DNA of 64,000 nt. Origin: Phytophthora colocasiae. Its lineage: Eukaryota; Oomycota; Peronosporomycetes; Peronosporales; Peronosporaceae. How positions within the stretch are numbered: position 1 is the stretch's first letter; the number at the start of each line of letters is the position of its first letter. The notes beneath the pieces were generated by a model. The model was not told the DNA's origin. It did no database searches and worked only from the letters and a program-made list of their open reading frames with translations. Of this stretch, positions 40,201-50,810 are shown piece after piece. A program made the translations under genes and the position numbers. Where the stretch lies: NCBI GenBank assembly GCA_018806915.1, contig JAGKQI010000091.1, positions 496,001 through 560,000 of the forward strand, in the 5' to 3' direction.

Positions 40201-41347
40201 TCGTTTGATTCCTCTTCTGGTCCTATCGCTTGGCTGCTTCCGGTGTCGTTGTCAACCGCAGAAGCGTCCGATGCATCGCTATTCCCATCGACGTCTTCAA
40301 AGTCAGGATCGAGGTTCCGCCGACTTACAGGCGAGTCTAATACACAACAAACATCACCGATACAAGATTAGATCAAGGAGATAACATGAACCATACACAA
40401 TAGTACCTTGCGAGCTTTCATTGGAGTCATCTGGGTCGCTTTGTCCTGGAAACGTGGTGTTGTGTGGAGAAAGTCCCTGGATGATGGTCGTGCTGGCTGT
40501 GACCCTTGGCGGAAGGGCGGCGTCTGAAGCCACCGTGCACCGCGGTGGTGTGGAGGTTGGGTGCTGCAAAGGTCGGTTGGGGCTACCACTTGTAAGTCTA
40601 GCCACACAATCTATCCAACCATATACTCTATTAGCAAAGGAAAACGTATCTAACAGAACAAGACGCACACGTACGGTTCTCTTTGGGGGTTTGCTTCGTC
40701 TCCACGACCTGCTGAGCTTTTCGACGTCGTGCTGCGTTCGCAGACCCTTCGCGCCTCGCCTTCTTCTTTGCTGCGAGCTTTGCTGTACACACTATACAAT
40801 CAGAATATGCAGTGGAATCTCCCAATTTATCAGCTATTCTTACCGATGTCGATTTTGTCCAGATACTTCATTAGTTCTTCCTCTCCGACAAAGAAGTCTA
40901 GCCCACGGGTGTCCTTCTTGGTCTTGCCGGGTCGTAAGTACGTGAAGTCTACGGAGAGGCCTGTCGGTTTCTTGGAAGTCCATCCGGCCTTCTTGAGCTC
41001 GCGCCAACGAGCTTGGAATGCCATTTTGTCCTGCAGCGTGGGGTTTTGCGGCTGTGGAGGTGAATCTGAAAGTGAGGCAAGTACTGGGTGGTGGCGGCTG
41101 ATTCATCTCCAAACTGCATATGCGATATACTGGGTCGATCTGCACACTGTTCTTTGGATGGGAAATGGCCTTTTTAGGGTATCGTCTATGTCGATAGCGG
41201 GAAAGCAAGGATACATTCCCTACCCCCCATTGACTTGAAAACTGTAACGTCTCATACAAAAACCAAGTGTATAATTGCTTAACTTGTATGGTCCACGTTA
41301 AGCAAGTATCGCTAACGTGTAGGGTCCAGGCTGCCGGGTTCAAGGGG
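37210..41347 (-). mobile_element. piggyBac-type transposon 2, 4138 bp
   Basis: TTAA lies on both sides (37206-37209 and 41348-41351). Terminal inverted repeats are CCCCTTGAAACCGG at the left and, inverted, CCCCTTGAACCCGG at the right. Subterminal copies of TAACTTGTATG occur at both ends (near 37266 and 41280). The transposase is on the minus strand. Confidence 0.93.
37605..41024 (-). pseudogene. piggyBac transposase 2 with 6 introns and frameshifts
   Basis: Likely exons on the minus strand are 41024-40844, 40782-40675, 40597-40407, 40336-40169, 40107-39081, 38976-38420 and 38354-37605, about 990 codons in all. The N-terminal domain is RWRELKKAGWTSKKPTGL..FFVGEEELMKYLD. Basic and acidic linkers follow, then the DDE_Tnp_1_7 core with FDEAMLPSR, VVTDRFYSS and MGGVDVHDQLR, and a C-terminal cysteine cluster (CKVCSLL, YCSKCKL, then FLC and CFDIWHKCW). 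The frame slips near 38950 and near 38325, and the exon 2-3 join is not in phase, so this copy is probably dead. The intron after the TAYCIR stretch is at the same place as in transposase 1. Confidence 0.85.
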
Positions 41348-41704
41348 TTAAGAGAATTATGGCAAGAACTTTGACTCCAATCGTACTTCTAGTTGTTCAA
41401 AATCATTCTCCACAACACGGCTTCTGCCAAAATGGCCTCGATCTGGTCTTGCAGATGACTTGACGTGCTTTGAGGGCGTCGATTGACGGGCCAGTCGGCG
41501 TGTAGTGACACTTTTAAGATGTTGGTCCAACATTATTGGGATTACTAGCGCGGATCGTGATCTTTCTATGGGCATCGTGTCGACGCTTTTGATCACGTGA
41601 CGCCGTAGTGAGGGCAAGTTGGCACCGGCAGAAACATGGTCGCCGTTTACGGTCCCGACGTGCCCACCTGGAGTGTCTCGAACCATGACCGGACCACCCG
41701 AATG

Positions 41705-41722
41705 GCGTTCATTCTCCAATTC
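41705..41722 (+). promoter_or_regulatory. Oomycete Inr-like core promoter of the peroxidase
   Basis: GCGTTCATTCTCCAATTC fits the oomycete initiator consensus at 13 of 14 positions and sits about 36 bp before the ATG at 41758. Confidence 0.6.
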
Positions 41723-41757
41723 ACATTGGCCTACGCGTATCCCCCCCAAGCCTCATC

Positions 41758-42771
41758 ATGGTTTCTTTCTTTAACTGCATCGTCGGCGCCGCGGTAACCA
41801 TCGCTGCGCTCGCAACCCCCAGTGCAGCAGGTCTCGACGTGAACCTCCTGCCTGAAGGAACGTACTTCAGACCGTCTGGGCGCATGGTCTCCGGTGTCGT
41901 GGGCAACACTCGACCATTCCGTCGTTCGCCGTGCCCCGCACTCAACACTCTCGCGAATCACGGCTACATCCCGCGCGACGGCCAGAACATCACCAAGGCT
42001 GTGCTAGGCCCCGCCGTCATGTCGGTCTACAATTTGGGCGAGGACGCCACCGCCACGCTACTGGCTCTGGTGCCCGACACCTTCACGCTCGACTACCTAT
42101 CCACGCACAACATGATTGAGCACTGTAGTGGCTGGTTGAATCTAAGCCTTGCCCACTGCACTGGGCGGCACAGATGGTGAGGCCGAGTTGCCGCACAGAC
42201 TGTGAAGCCGAGCTGGCATAGACGTCAGAGGACGAGTAGATCGAAGCTGTAGCAAGCATAACATTGAGTTTAGTCAGATTACAATCTACCTTAGAGCGAG
42301 CAAGCAATAAACCAATGTTAGCAGGAAGCGCCAGCTTCCCTCGCGTGTGTTCGTGTTATCGAGACCCACTACAAGCACGACGCATCTCTCATCCACAATG
42401 ACGTGTACTTCGGCGGCGATCCGGCCCAGGTGAACACCACCCTTGCCGAGCAGCTTCTCGAGCGCGGACAATCGAGCGGGACTCTTGGCGTCACGGAACT
42501 GGGTGCCGCGCGCAAGGTCCGCCTCGCGGACAGCGTTGCCATTAACCCGAACGTGACGTTCGGTGCCACGCAGCAGACGCTGTCGTTCCTCGAGGCGTCC
42601 ATTCTGGTTCTCGGCTTCGGCTCCAAGAACAACGAGACCGTCCCGGTCGAGACAGCTCGCTCGTTCCTCATGTACGAGAAGATCCCGGACGGATGGGAGC
42701 GCGCATCTTCTGCTATCAGCGCCACGGAGGCACGTGCTACGGCCGCCAAGATTGCTGCTGCCTCGGCTTAG
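41758..42771 (+). pseudogene. Secreted heme-thiolate peroxidase split by a solo LTR
   Basis: The signal peptide is about residues 1-24 (MVSFFNCIVGAAVTIAALATPSAAG). It is followed by the chloroperoxidase-family proximal motif RSPCPALNTLANHGYIPRDG, whose Cys binds heme. The distal EHD motif is cut between its His and Asp codons: the frame reads MIEH up to 42123, then a 250-bp LTR, then resumes at 42379 with DASLIHNDVYFGGD. The parts sum to 759 nt, 252 codons plus stop. The enzyme class uses peroxide for oxidations or peroxygenations outside the cell. The substrate is unknown. Apart from the insertion no lesion was seen. Confidence 0.9.
42124..42373. mobile_element. Solo LTR, 250 bp, inside the peroxidase gene
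   Basis: Starts TGTAGTGG and ends CCCACTACA (TG...CA with an 8-bp inverted end). It is flanked by the 5-bp duplication AGCAC at 42119-42123 and 42374-42378. It is short, with no internal region, and is unlike the larger LTR at 6660. Its borders are not GT-AG, so it is not an intron. Confidence 0.92.
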
Positions 42772-42840
42772 AAATACTTATGAGAGACCAAAGGCTTTCC
42801 ATTAATTTTGTTGATCAATGAATGAATCTAGCGCATCGGT

Positions 42841-44222
42841 TTACACCTGCTCCGCTTTCTCAGCCAGTTCTTCGTGTGGATGGTGTGTTGGTGGATGTGT
42901 GGAGCTCAACTCCAAGATTAAGAAGCCCGTCATTACTAACATTGAGCCAACGATGCATTCCCACGTGAACTTTGTGCTGTGCATCAAAGTGTCCATCAGT
43001 CCGGATAACGGGATTGTCATCATGAATCCGACGCTCGTCTCAAGCGGCGACGTCCAGCAAACCGCGAACGTCAAGAAGACAAAGTTCGTCGAAAACATCA
43101 CGATAGCAATAGCCAGCATGAGATTTCCCTCAGCCGTAGGCGGGAACCCGATCGGCTCATAAAGCGACGGAAACGGGCTGTGTGCGAAGAAGATCGTTCC
43201 GACAAACCACGCTGGAATCGTGAACGCTCCGCTCATACCCATCATGATCATAAGAGTGGACGTATCGTTGATCTCCGCGCCTGCAGTTAGAGCTACAGAT
43301 ACGTTGTAGCCTGCATTTAAGACGGCGGAAGTCACCATCATCAGTCCGCCAGTCACACTCGGACTACCGAAACCTACATCGTCACCTCCTTGATACAACA
43401 CCACCATCGTCACACCAGTGAACGCCAGCAAGACACCAAACACCTTCTTTGCAGCCACTTTCTCGTTCAAGAGACAGATCGAAAAGCAGTATACAAACAG
43501 CGGTGAACTGTTGAAGATAGCAGCTCCAGCAGCGACCGTCAAGTTCTGGAGCGACGAGAACCAAAAGTAGTCGGCCAGGAGGTAGAAAATGCCGAGGAAG
43601 GCCGACAGTCGCACCAATTTCTTTAACGGGACAATTGAGTGGCGTTGCAGTACCGCAACAACGTCGAATCCAGCCTGGCGATCCTCTGTCGTGCCACAGA
43701 TGCGGTAGTAGATGAAAATGAACGGCAGCAGCAAGACCTAGAGGATATAGTCGCATTAGAGGAGAGGCAACACTGGTTCATATCAAAGTAACGTACAGGT
43801 GCAGCGTGGCTGAAGCACATGACGAAGAAAGGTTTCTTGAAACCATCGGCCGTCTAAGCAAATCTGAAAAGTTAGAACCGTTAAATGAATTAATCCAAGA
43901 GTGTCTGATACCTGGAGTTGCTGCACGGCTTCGGCTTGGAAAATGTTCGTCCAGATCACCACTACAGCAGCAAATAAATCGTTAAGTAGAGTCCGTCTTT
44001 TGACAATTGAGATGGACTGCACGTACCGAATAAAGCGAGCAGTCCGACGTGTTTGGTGTGGAAGTATTCCTTGGTCTCCTTCTCCAGCTCCTTCTCCTCC
44101 TCAAGCAGCTTGGTGCGCTCGTTAGGCACTGACGTGGTCACAGGCACTACTCCATTCCTGTGCAATAACCTTACTGGGCTGTGTGCGTCTTCCTCCCAGT
44201 GCGTCGCGTTATGGGAGTCCAT
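42841..44222 (-). CDS. Drug/metabolite transporter (SLC35F/EamA-like)
   Basis: Minus-strand exons are about 44222-44038, 43968-43916, 43857-43799 and 43740-42841, with GT-AG borders; exon ends are read by eye. The start MDSHNATHWEED gives an N-terminal cytosolic tail with an acidic ERTKLLEEEKELEKE stretch. About ten hydrophobic helices follow, including SLQNLTVAAGAAIFNSSPLFVYCFS and VFGVLLAFTGVTMVVLYQGGD, typical of the DMT fold of the SLC35F type. A soluble His/Glu tail ends the protein. The transported compound is unknown. It is an ordinary host gene and the most intron-rich non-transposon gene here. Confidence 0.82.
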
Positions 44223-44285
44223 GGCCTGTGTCTCTCGAAGCAAATCTACAAATGAGGAGATCTTAGATCTTTGATCAAGACCCAC

Positions 44286-44813
44286 TCATCCGTGGTGTCT
44301 CGGACGTGTTCAACCACGCGATTCTGGGTTGCATTCGGCCAGAGACGCCGTCTCCATAATCCGAGATCACTCCATGACGCGTTTATGAGCGCCACGTCAC
44401 GGACTCACTGAAGTGCAGGATGTACTGCAGGATGTACTGGTTGACTAAGACTGCCCCGCCTACGACTAGCTGACTGGTTATACATGTACCTACCAGTACT
44501 GATACATGCACTGTATCCCGCTTGCCTCGTAACTACAGACTGATTACAGTCCGCAGTGCATTGAGTCACGGTGCCATCTTTGATGGCGTTGTAAATTGCA
44601 CCACTCATCAAAGATCAAAATACGCACCAAATAAATATTGTTTGTGGCGTTCTTCTTCAGGTACTATACGCATAGAAGATGATGGTCTTCTTTTACCGGT
44701 AGCAGAGGCTATTGAAGATAAGGAGAAGTCAAGTCGTTGTAGTGCAGAAGTCAATTATGATTATGTTCTACACTATTAAAATATCAATAATATTGTTAAA
44801 ACTAATTGCTAAA
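44286..44813. other. Intergenic, upstream of LRR-like copy F
   Basis: Divergent promoter region between the transporter and copy F. A CTTTGATG.. / ..CATCAAAG inverted repeat occurs near 44577-44613. No gene recognised. Confidence 0.45.
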
Positions 44814-47066
44814 ATGGACCAGGCTCATGACCAGCTCCTGGCAGTCGAGAACGACCGCGTGCTAAGTGTATTGGGCCCGGCGCTACATCGCTTGCTGCGG
44901 CTCACACCCACGAACTCCGATGGGATTAACCTTCACAGGTTTCACGCTACACGCACGACGCCCGTGCTTAAGCTACAGTTATTCCCACGCTCAGATCGGC
45001 GTCAAATGGGCGATACCGAGCGCTTCGAGGCGTTAAGTGCATTTGCATTACTAGTTAAGCACTCGCATCGCTTGCGCGACTATCCAGAAGTTAAAAGTAC
45101 ATTCTGGCTTAACGTACTGCAGTCGCGCATGGTGTACGAGACTACGCGTCATGTCCCCCAAGCTGCGTTGAGAGAACCAGAGTTCCCTCATTTCGTCATT
45201 GACTTCAGCAACCACTCAGTGCTACCGGAAGACGCACTGGTTGCGTTCTTCACGACTCCACTGATACCGACGCAGGTACAGGTGCAGCCGCGTTCAGATG
45301 AAAACCGACCGGATGTGCTCGCAATTGAGCTAAGCTTTGCAGACTGCAGACTCACATCAGTGGAGGCTATTGAGGCGGTGGAACGGGTGCTTGACCGCGT
45401 GTTCACACACCCGACACGTCAGTTTGCGGTGTCAGTGTTAGATCTGAGCAAGAATCGGATGGGGCCGTCGGAACTTGCGGTCGTCGCACGGATCGCGTAC
45501 AAGTGCCGATACTTGTACGGAGTGTCGGAGCTCCGCTTGGACGAGATCATCCCAGGTGTCATATCTACTGACTATCATTGCCCTGATACAACGCCGCAAG
45601 AGTTTCTTGACATCATGAAAGCTGCGTACGGTGTGGATGGCTCGTCAGTGTTAACTGCTATAACCATGGGAAACAGGACTGGAGTTGTGAAGGATGCACG
45701 AATCCGTGCGTCAACGCTCCGTAGGGTCTCACTGGAGGGGAATTACGTTTGTCCGAAGTACTTTGCGTCGCTATATTCGGCTCTGCGCTACGGGAGTCCT
45801 GTTCACGAAGACTTCTCGCAGTATATTGCCAAACCCCGGAAGGGAATGCCAGAGGTAGTTCTGTGCAGAAGTTGGCAAGCATTCGGCCTCTTTTACCCAC
45901 GACCGAAGCGCTTCAGGAAGCTGCTAGGACTGCGCAACATTGGTGGCTTGAATTGCTCGAAAGAACTCGTCGAAGCTTTCACCAAGGCGCTGCACAACCC
46001 AGCGACAGAATTGGCGTATCGCGGTGTTGATCCTACGGGGACAAACGCTGCTGCCAACGAACTCATGATGTGCACAGTGAAGAAAGGAGCGAGTGTCGAG
46101 CTTGTCAAGATCGAAAAACCGACCGCTTTCTTCGGTTTTGGCGCCTTCGGAAGTGTTTCACAGCCCCCAGCCCCCAACGAGTCGGAGGTCCGTAAAATCG
46201 AAGTGAAATGTGAGCTTGAAGGTGTATGTGTTCGCGAGTCGGATGGTGCAGTGTGTGTCGTTATCCCTAGTGTCGGTCTTGGGTGGGTACAACGCGACGC
46301 TGTCGAGTGTATCGAGCGAGAACCTCTAGACAGCGCATGGAAACATCAAGGCGGACAATACGCGGTGCAGCTCGGATGTGACTACTCAAATGAGGGTATT
46401 GAAGCGATGAAGGCGATGTTAGCACTAATCGGAGACCAGATCCTCTCGCTCAGCTTCGACTGCTACCGCCTTCACTTGAGTATTGTACCAGAGATCCTCC
46501 AGTACTGCCCGAACCTCCAACATCTAAGCCTTCAGTCGATCAATCTACCGAAAAGTGATGCGGATGCTCTGCTAGATGCCCTACGAACGGGACCTCTGCG
46601 TACGCAGCTGCTGACACTTAACTTAAACGACAGCAGCATGTTGCAGGACTCGACTGTACAGCAACTAGCAGCTTTGCTGGCTACCGATAGTAACAGTGAA
46701 AACCAATTGGCACTTCTGGAGGTGAGGTTGCACGGCGTCGTGCTCGGCATCGACACAGTCACAGCATTGAACAACTCGCTGCTATCGAACTACGCGCTCA
46801 GGCTTATTCAGCTGACACGCTGTGATAGGTTGCGCAACCAGGACCTGTATGTGGAGCAAATGAGGCTGAGTGAGGTACATGATCAGCAGTTACTGCGACT
46901 TGCGTTGCCAATCGAGGCTAAGCTGGCGCTTTTAAGCGCATTAAGCCGCGAATTGCACCGCACATTGGACGTGAACCTGCTGACGCAGATCTTCCACTTC
47001 GCTGACGGCCGTGACGTGCGCCGCGTGATCGCGTGGACTGCTGATATCAACTGCGGCAGCTATTGA
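44814..47066 (+). CDS. LRR-like family protein, copy F, intact, 750 aa
   Basis: Single open frame. The start at 44814 (MDQAHDQLLAVENDRVLSVL) gives 750 residues, the same length as copy C. It has the same block order: N-terminal helical part, SVLDLSKNRMGPSELAVVARIAYKC repeat, FGLFYPRPKRFRKLLGLRNIGGLNC, a VIPSVGLGWVQRDAVECIERE beta segment, LQHLSLQSINLPKSDADALLDALRTGPLRTQLLTLNLN repeats, and a QIFHFADGRDVRRVIAW end. No signal peptide or known catalytic motif is present. Its distance from the 3-34-kb cluster shows the family spread beyond a tandem array. Confidence 0.85.
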   Translation: MDQAHDQLLAVENDRVLSVLGPALHRLLRLTPTNSDGINLHRFHATRTTPVLKLQLFPRSDRRQMGDTERFEALSAFALLVKHSHRLRDYPEVKSTFWLNVLQSRMVYETTRHVPQAALREPEFPHFVIDFSNHSVLPEDALVAFFTTPLIPTQVQVQPRSDENRPDVLAIELSFADCRLTSVEAIEAVERVLDRVFTHPTRQFAVSVLDLSKNRMGPSELAVVARIAYKCRYLYGVSELRLDEIIPGVISTDYHCPDTTPQEFLDIMKAAYGVDGSSVLTAITMGNRTGVVKDARIRASTLRRVSLEGNYVCPKYFASLYSALRYGSPVHEDFSQYIAKPRKGMPEVVLCRSWQAFGLFYPRPKRFRKLLGLRNIGGLNCSKELVEAFTKALHNPATELAYRGVDPTGTNAAANELMMCTVKKGASVELVKIEKPTAFFGFGAFGSVSQPPAPNESEVRKIEVKCELEGVCVRESDGAVCVVIPSVGLGWVQRDAVECIEREPLDSAWKHQGGQYAVQLGCDYSNEGIEAMKAMLALIGDQILSLSFDCYRLHLSIVPEILQYCPNLQHLSLQSINLPKSDADALLDALRTGPLRTQLLTLNLNDSSMLQDSTVQQLAALLATDSNSENQLALLEVRLHGVVLGIDTVTALNNSLLSNYALRLIQLTRCDRLRNQDLYVEQMRLSEVHDQQLLRLALPIEAKLALLSALSRELHRTLDVNLLTQIFHFADGRDVRRVIAWTADINCGSY

Positions 47067-47080
47067 TATCGTGTGGAGCG

Positions 47081-47539
47081 ATGGCAAGAGTGGTTATCAC
47101 AGTAGAGATTGGCGACACTTACGATCCCGAGTCGGAACATCCCATGGCTTCAACACTAGAACTTGACTATCACTCTTGGATTCCACACCCATGGAAAGAA
47201 CTGCCATCAGAGAGAGGAACCGAAAACAAGAAAGAGCAAAACGTCGGCGCAGAGGACAGGGCCACCTCCAGGAACCTGTTAGCGTCCGTTATGGTGAAAG
47301 AGCCATACAGGCAAGATTATGGTTGCGGGCCGCAACTTGCGGCAAATCCGTATCAACGGACCAAGGATCACTACTCGGAGGAGCTGAGAGATAGTGCACG
47401 AAGAGACCATGGGACGAGATGCCACCACACACGTGTACGCGACGAGTCTTACCACCACATCGAATTCCGCAAGAGTATCCTTGTGAGTGGAGAATCAGGG
47501 CTGGTAAGACAGACAATTAAGAAGAAGAAAATGAGTTGA
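47081..47539 (+). CDS. Hypothetical open frame, 152 codons, uncertain
   Basis: Starts 12 bp after the stop of copy F and reads MARVVITVEIGDTYDPESEHP. The rest is charged and rich in His, Arg and Lys, with no domain I recognise. It may be the relic of a downstream gene or chance. There is no paralogue at the same place behind copy C. Confidence 0.25.
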   Translation: MARVVITVEIGDTYDPESEHPMASTLELDYHSWIPHPWKELPSERGTENKKEQNVGAEDRATSRNLLASVMVKEPYRQDYGCGPQLAANPYQRTKDHYSEELRDSARRDHGTRCHHTRVRDESYHHIEFRKSILVSGESGLVRQTIKKKKMS

Positions 47540-48215
47540 TTAACTAGTTAGCGGAGCATGGGACTGCAAGAACCTTGAAACCATTGGGATCAATATTAAT
47601 ATATTCCAGAGCATCCGAGTAAAACAATAATCCAAGTAACGTCACCAATATATTATTGTACTTGATAAGCATCTTTATTGTGACCGTACTCGGAAACCAT
47701 CCAAAGTTTACTCGAGAAAAATCCACACCCTAGCTTCTCGGGTTCTTGTCCAGTACTCAGGTTCCAGCTTCCTTCGCCACTGGCGAGTGGCACCGGCGGG
47801 AGGACATCACTAAGGTCCTCGGCGGGCAGTACTGTGTTGACATTGCTTGAGAACTATACAACATACAGAGGAACACAGCATTGACTATACGACACGTTAC
47901 AACAACGATTTATGGGCCTCCTGGTGGTCCACTGGTGTACGCACCACAAAGCTACGCACTGGTACTTTCCAGATGACTAGCATTCGAAAATTCAATATCC
48001 CATTCAAACAATTCACAATCAAAACCTTCAGAATTCAATATCCAAGCCAAGTAGTAGGAATAACCAGTTAATCAACTTCAATTTCCTTTCCTTACAACAA
48101 CGATTTACGCGTCATACAGGGGCTGATCAAAACAATTTTACGATTACTGCATCTTCACGGATTTTTCGTTGGTCACTAACTGAGAGAGGCTCTCCTGTTA
48201 GTGCGATTCCCGAAG
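47540..48215. other. Intergenic, no feature seen
   Basis: No coding frame of interest, no repeat recognised. Confidence 0.5.
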
Positions 48216-48840
48216 TCATGAAACCAGGCTACGATCACTTGGCTCTCGAATACGTGACTGTACGAAGACTCCATAAGGGCTTTCAACAGCTTCAGAGACA
48301 CTGCACACTTGAACTTGGATATGAAGAAGATGGTTTCTTTTTCTCCTTTTTGGAGCGGTATCTCGTCTTCTTCTTGTGTTTCTCATTAGACGATGAGACG
48401 GCAGGACTTGTCTTCGCGTCGATGGCTTCTTCAAAGTCATCGTCGTCGTCCTCATCAACGTCAGCGTCTTGAATGATGATAGAATTGAGAGTCGGCAAGT
48501 TCCAGGCAGCTCGTATTACGTGACAGAGGCGTGGTTTTCTTAGTGGTTTTCTTAGCTGGTGAAGGCTAGCTCTCTGGTTTTAGGGAGAAGAGCAGTTTCT
48601 GCCTTTTTTCGGGGGGAGGGGGGATGTTGCTGTGGTTGGAAGATGTGCCGCGATGTCGAGCATCGCGCAGATCTGTGAATAGTTAGGCCTCTCGTGATTT
48701 GAGCCACGATCGGTCTTGAACAACACATCGGCGTCATAGACAATGAGCACCTCAATAATGGCTACTCGAGAATGGAGTGCAGCTTCATCCAGTGCGGTCC
48801 ACCCAAGCTTGTTCGTCGCGTTCTTGTTGATACCCTACTC
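48216..48840 (-). pseudogene. Ankyrin-repeat gene fragment
   Basis: Minus-strand reading near 48825-48720 gives NKLGWTALDEAALHSRVAIIEVLI, an ankyrin repeat (G-x-TAL-x-EAA-x-x-x-x-x-x-x-IIEVLI), preceded by an in-frame stop. Downstream, in another frame, is an acidic then lysine-rich tail (48292-48498). It could be the 3' exons of a gene whose 5' part is lost, or a broken copy. Function unknown. Confidence 0.5.
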
Positions 48841-49367
48841 TCCTCCTTGCTGCCCAAATCCTCCAAGTAAACTCCATTTACTTACTTTGGGAACACGGAG
48901 CGAAGAAATCCAAAACACCGGAGGCCAATGTCGCCGACGTGATACAATTGCTACCCACTGCGAGTCCTCGGGGCAACGAGTACGATTTATAATTACTGAA
49001 GACAATGAACGACTCGATAAAAAGGAACTTATGTTGAAAGAACAGAAGCTCAATAACAGATTCTATCAGGGGTCTGCTAACTAAAATTTTGTCTTCTTTT
49101 TGTGTTCAGACATCATTGACTATGATTTTTCAAGAGATGCTATTGTAGACCTTATACGTAGACGTAGATGTCATTGTAGACCTTCAAGAATTTGGAGGAA
49201 TCAAAGAGTCCCGGGACTCTCGTGGCGGACTAGGACTATTGTCTTTCATGACGTTTGGGGTCTAGACACCGAGAAGGAAGATCGCATTTTTCCACTAAAT
49301 CCCATTTTCTTCAAATCTGGAAATGTAAACATAAAAGATTTTATCACGACTACATTCTAACCTGCGC
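48841..49367. other. Intergenic, no feature seen
   Basis: Open frames here (for example 49100-49360 plus) have no recognisable coding character. A CATTGTAGACCTT repeat occurs twice near 49140-49185. Confidence 0.4.
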
Positions 49368-49757
49368 TTAGTCCTTGTAGACCATCTCCTTCGCCTTTTC
49401 GAGCATTTTCTGATAGTCCGCTGACTCCTTCATAAATTCCTTGATCTTCGCAGACTGCTCGACTGTCTTTTTCGCGGAGTTCTTCACAGCCGTGACGGGG
49501 TTAAGCTTCTTGACAACACTCTTAAAACCTCTCTCTTCCTCGAGGTCGTCGTCATCGAGATCATCGTCATCGAAATCGTCGTAGTCGTTATCCACACGAC
49601 GAAGCATGCGACCACCCTCCACGGGGGTTGGGTCGACGATTGCAGGCACAACTCCGTTCTCAATCGGAACATTGGCATCTAGAGCCGGAGGAAATGCAGT
49701 AGTGCTGGCGTAAAGAGTGGCCACTACCGAAACCGCAAGAATGTAAGTGAGACGCAT
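49368..49757 (-). CDS. RxLR-dEER secreted effector candidate, 129 aa
   Basis: The start at 49757 (MRLTYILAVSVVATL) is chosen over an upstream in-frame start because it opens the signal peptide directly. Cleavage is likely after residue 21. RMLR is at 50-53 and EEER at 73-76, separated by an aspartate run. The C-terminal 50 residues are lysine-rich and helical (KKLNPVTAVKNSAKK, DYQKMLEKAKE). It is one half of an inverted duplication with the gene at 50891. The Inr-like promoter is at 49813-49834. Host target unknown. Confidence 0.88.
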   Translation of the reverse strand: MRLTYILAVSVVATLYASTTAFPPALDANVPIENGVVPAIVDPTPVEGGRMLRRVDNDYDDFDDDDLDDDDLEEERGFKSVVKKLNPVTAVKNSAKKTVEQSAKIKEFMKESADYQKMLEKAKEMVYKD

Positions 49758-49812
49758 GGTCGGGAGGTCCGTCCTGGAGTATTTCACGAAACTTGGATGG
49801 TTGTTCGCAGAA

Positions 49813-49834
49813 GAGCGAAAAATGTAGAATGAGA
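49813..49834 (-). promoter_or_regulatory. Oomycete Inr + FPR-like promoter of the 49368 effector
   Basis: The minus strand reads TCATTCTACATTTTTCGCTC about 60 bp before the ATG. It matches the initiator consensus followed by a flanking T/C-rich part. Confidence 0.75.
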
Positions 49835-50296
49835 TGACTAGTGAGGGCAGTTTGCGGAGTTTGTGGCGTTTGCGTGTTTTGCGCTACAGTATCGTTGATA
49901 CACAGTCTGACCAGTGCTAGTATTTCTTAAGCTAGCATCTTTGGATGGCCAATTCGAAAAGTAGCCGGTATCACTTGTCCCAACTGCAAATCTAATGAGT
50001 CGAGGGCCTCTAGCTCAGTAGTTTTCAATTGTTCATCGTAAAAAGCTCCAGTAAATCCAAACGCGGAGAAAACTACGTGGATAATAGTCCTATCATCTGG
50101 ATTTCGAAGTGGATGCTGGAGGGGTTGCCAACACAGGATGGATGATGTAAAAAGATTAACTGGTAGTTTATTGTCTGAATTCTCTCTTTCCAAGGTGAGG
50201 ATTTCTCGCACGAAGATTAGAAGTGATATTCTCGCGGCTTGGCGATTACTTGTTTGGTATCGCATCATGCGATTCGCATGATTCGCCGTAATCTCT

Positions 50297-50442
50297 GATG
50301 TCGTGAAAAAGCCTGGTGATTATTGCCCTCGATACCGCATGTACTGACGAAGTAGCTAGTGATGTCGTGAAGAAAAGAAAATTGAATGGTTATTCCTGGT
50401 TGCTACTACTTGGCTTGACTATTGAATTCGTGATGTCGTGAA
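50297..50442. repeat. Three GATGTCGTGAA repeats in the effector-pair spacer
   Basis: GATGTCGTGAA occurs at 50297, 50361 and 50432 in the same orientation, 64 and 71 bp apart, in and beside the centre of the inverted duplication. Confidence 0.75.
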
Positions 50443-50810
50443 GATACGTATCACTCTCTTGATCTTCGTGCGAGAAATCCTCGCCTTGGAAAGAGATAAT
50501 TCAGACGGTAAATTACTAGTTAATCCTTTTTACATCATGTGTTGGCCACCACTCCAGCATCCACTTCGAAATCGAGATGATAGGACTATTATCCACGTAG
50601 TTCTCTCCGCAAGTACAAAGTTTGGAGCTTTTTACGATGAACAATTGAAAAATACTAAGCTAGCCCTCGACTCATTAGATTTGCAGCTTGGGACAAGTGA
50701 TACCGGCTATTTTTCGAATTGGCCATCCAAAGATGCTAGCTTAAGAAATACTAGCACTGGTCAGACTGTGTATCAACGATACAAACTCCGCAAACTGCCC
50801 TCACTAGTCA

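Noticed and set aside
42124..42373. Possibility that the insert in the peroxidase gene is an intron
   Set aside because: Borders are TG...CA with an AGCAC duplication, not GT-AG, and 250 bp is longer than the introns in this window.
49100..49360. 86-codon plus-strand frame with an RRRRCHCR stretch
   Set aside because: No recognisable domain, no paralogue, no promoter signal. Probably chance.
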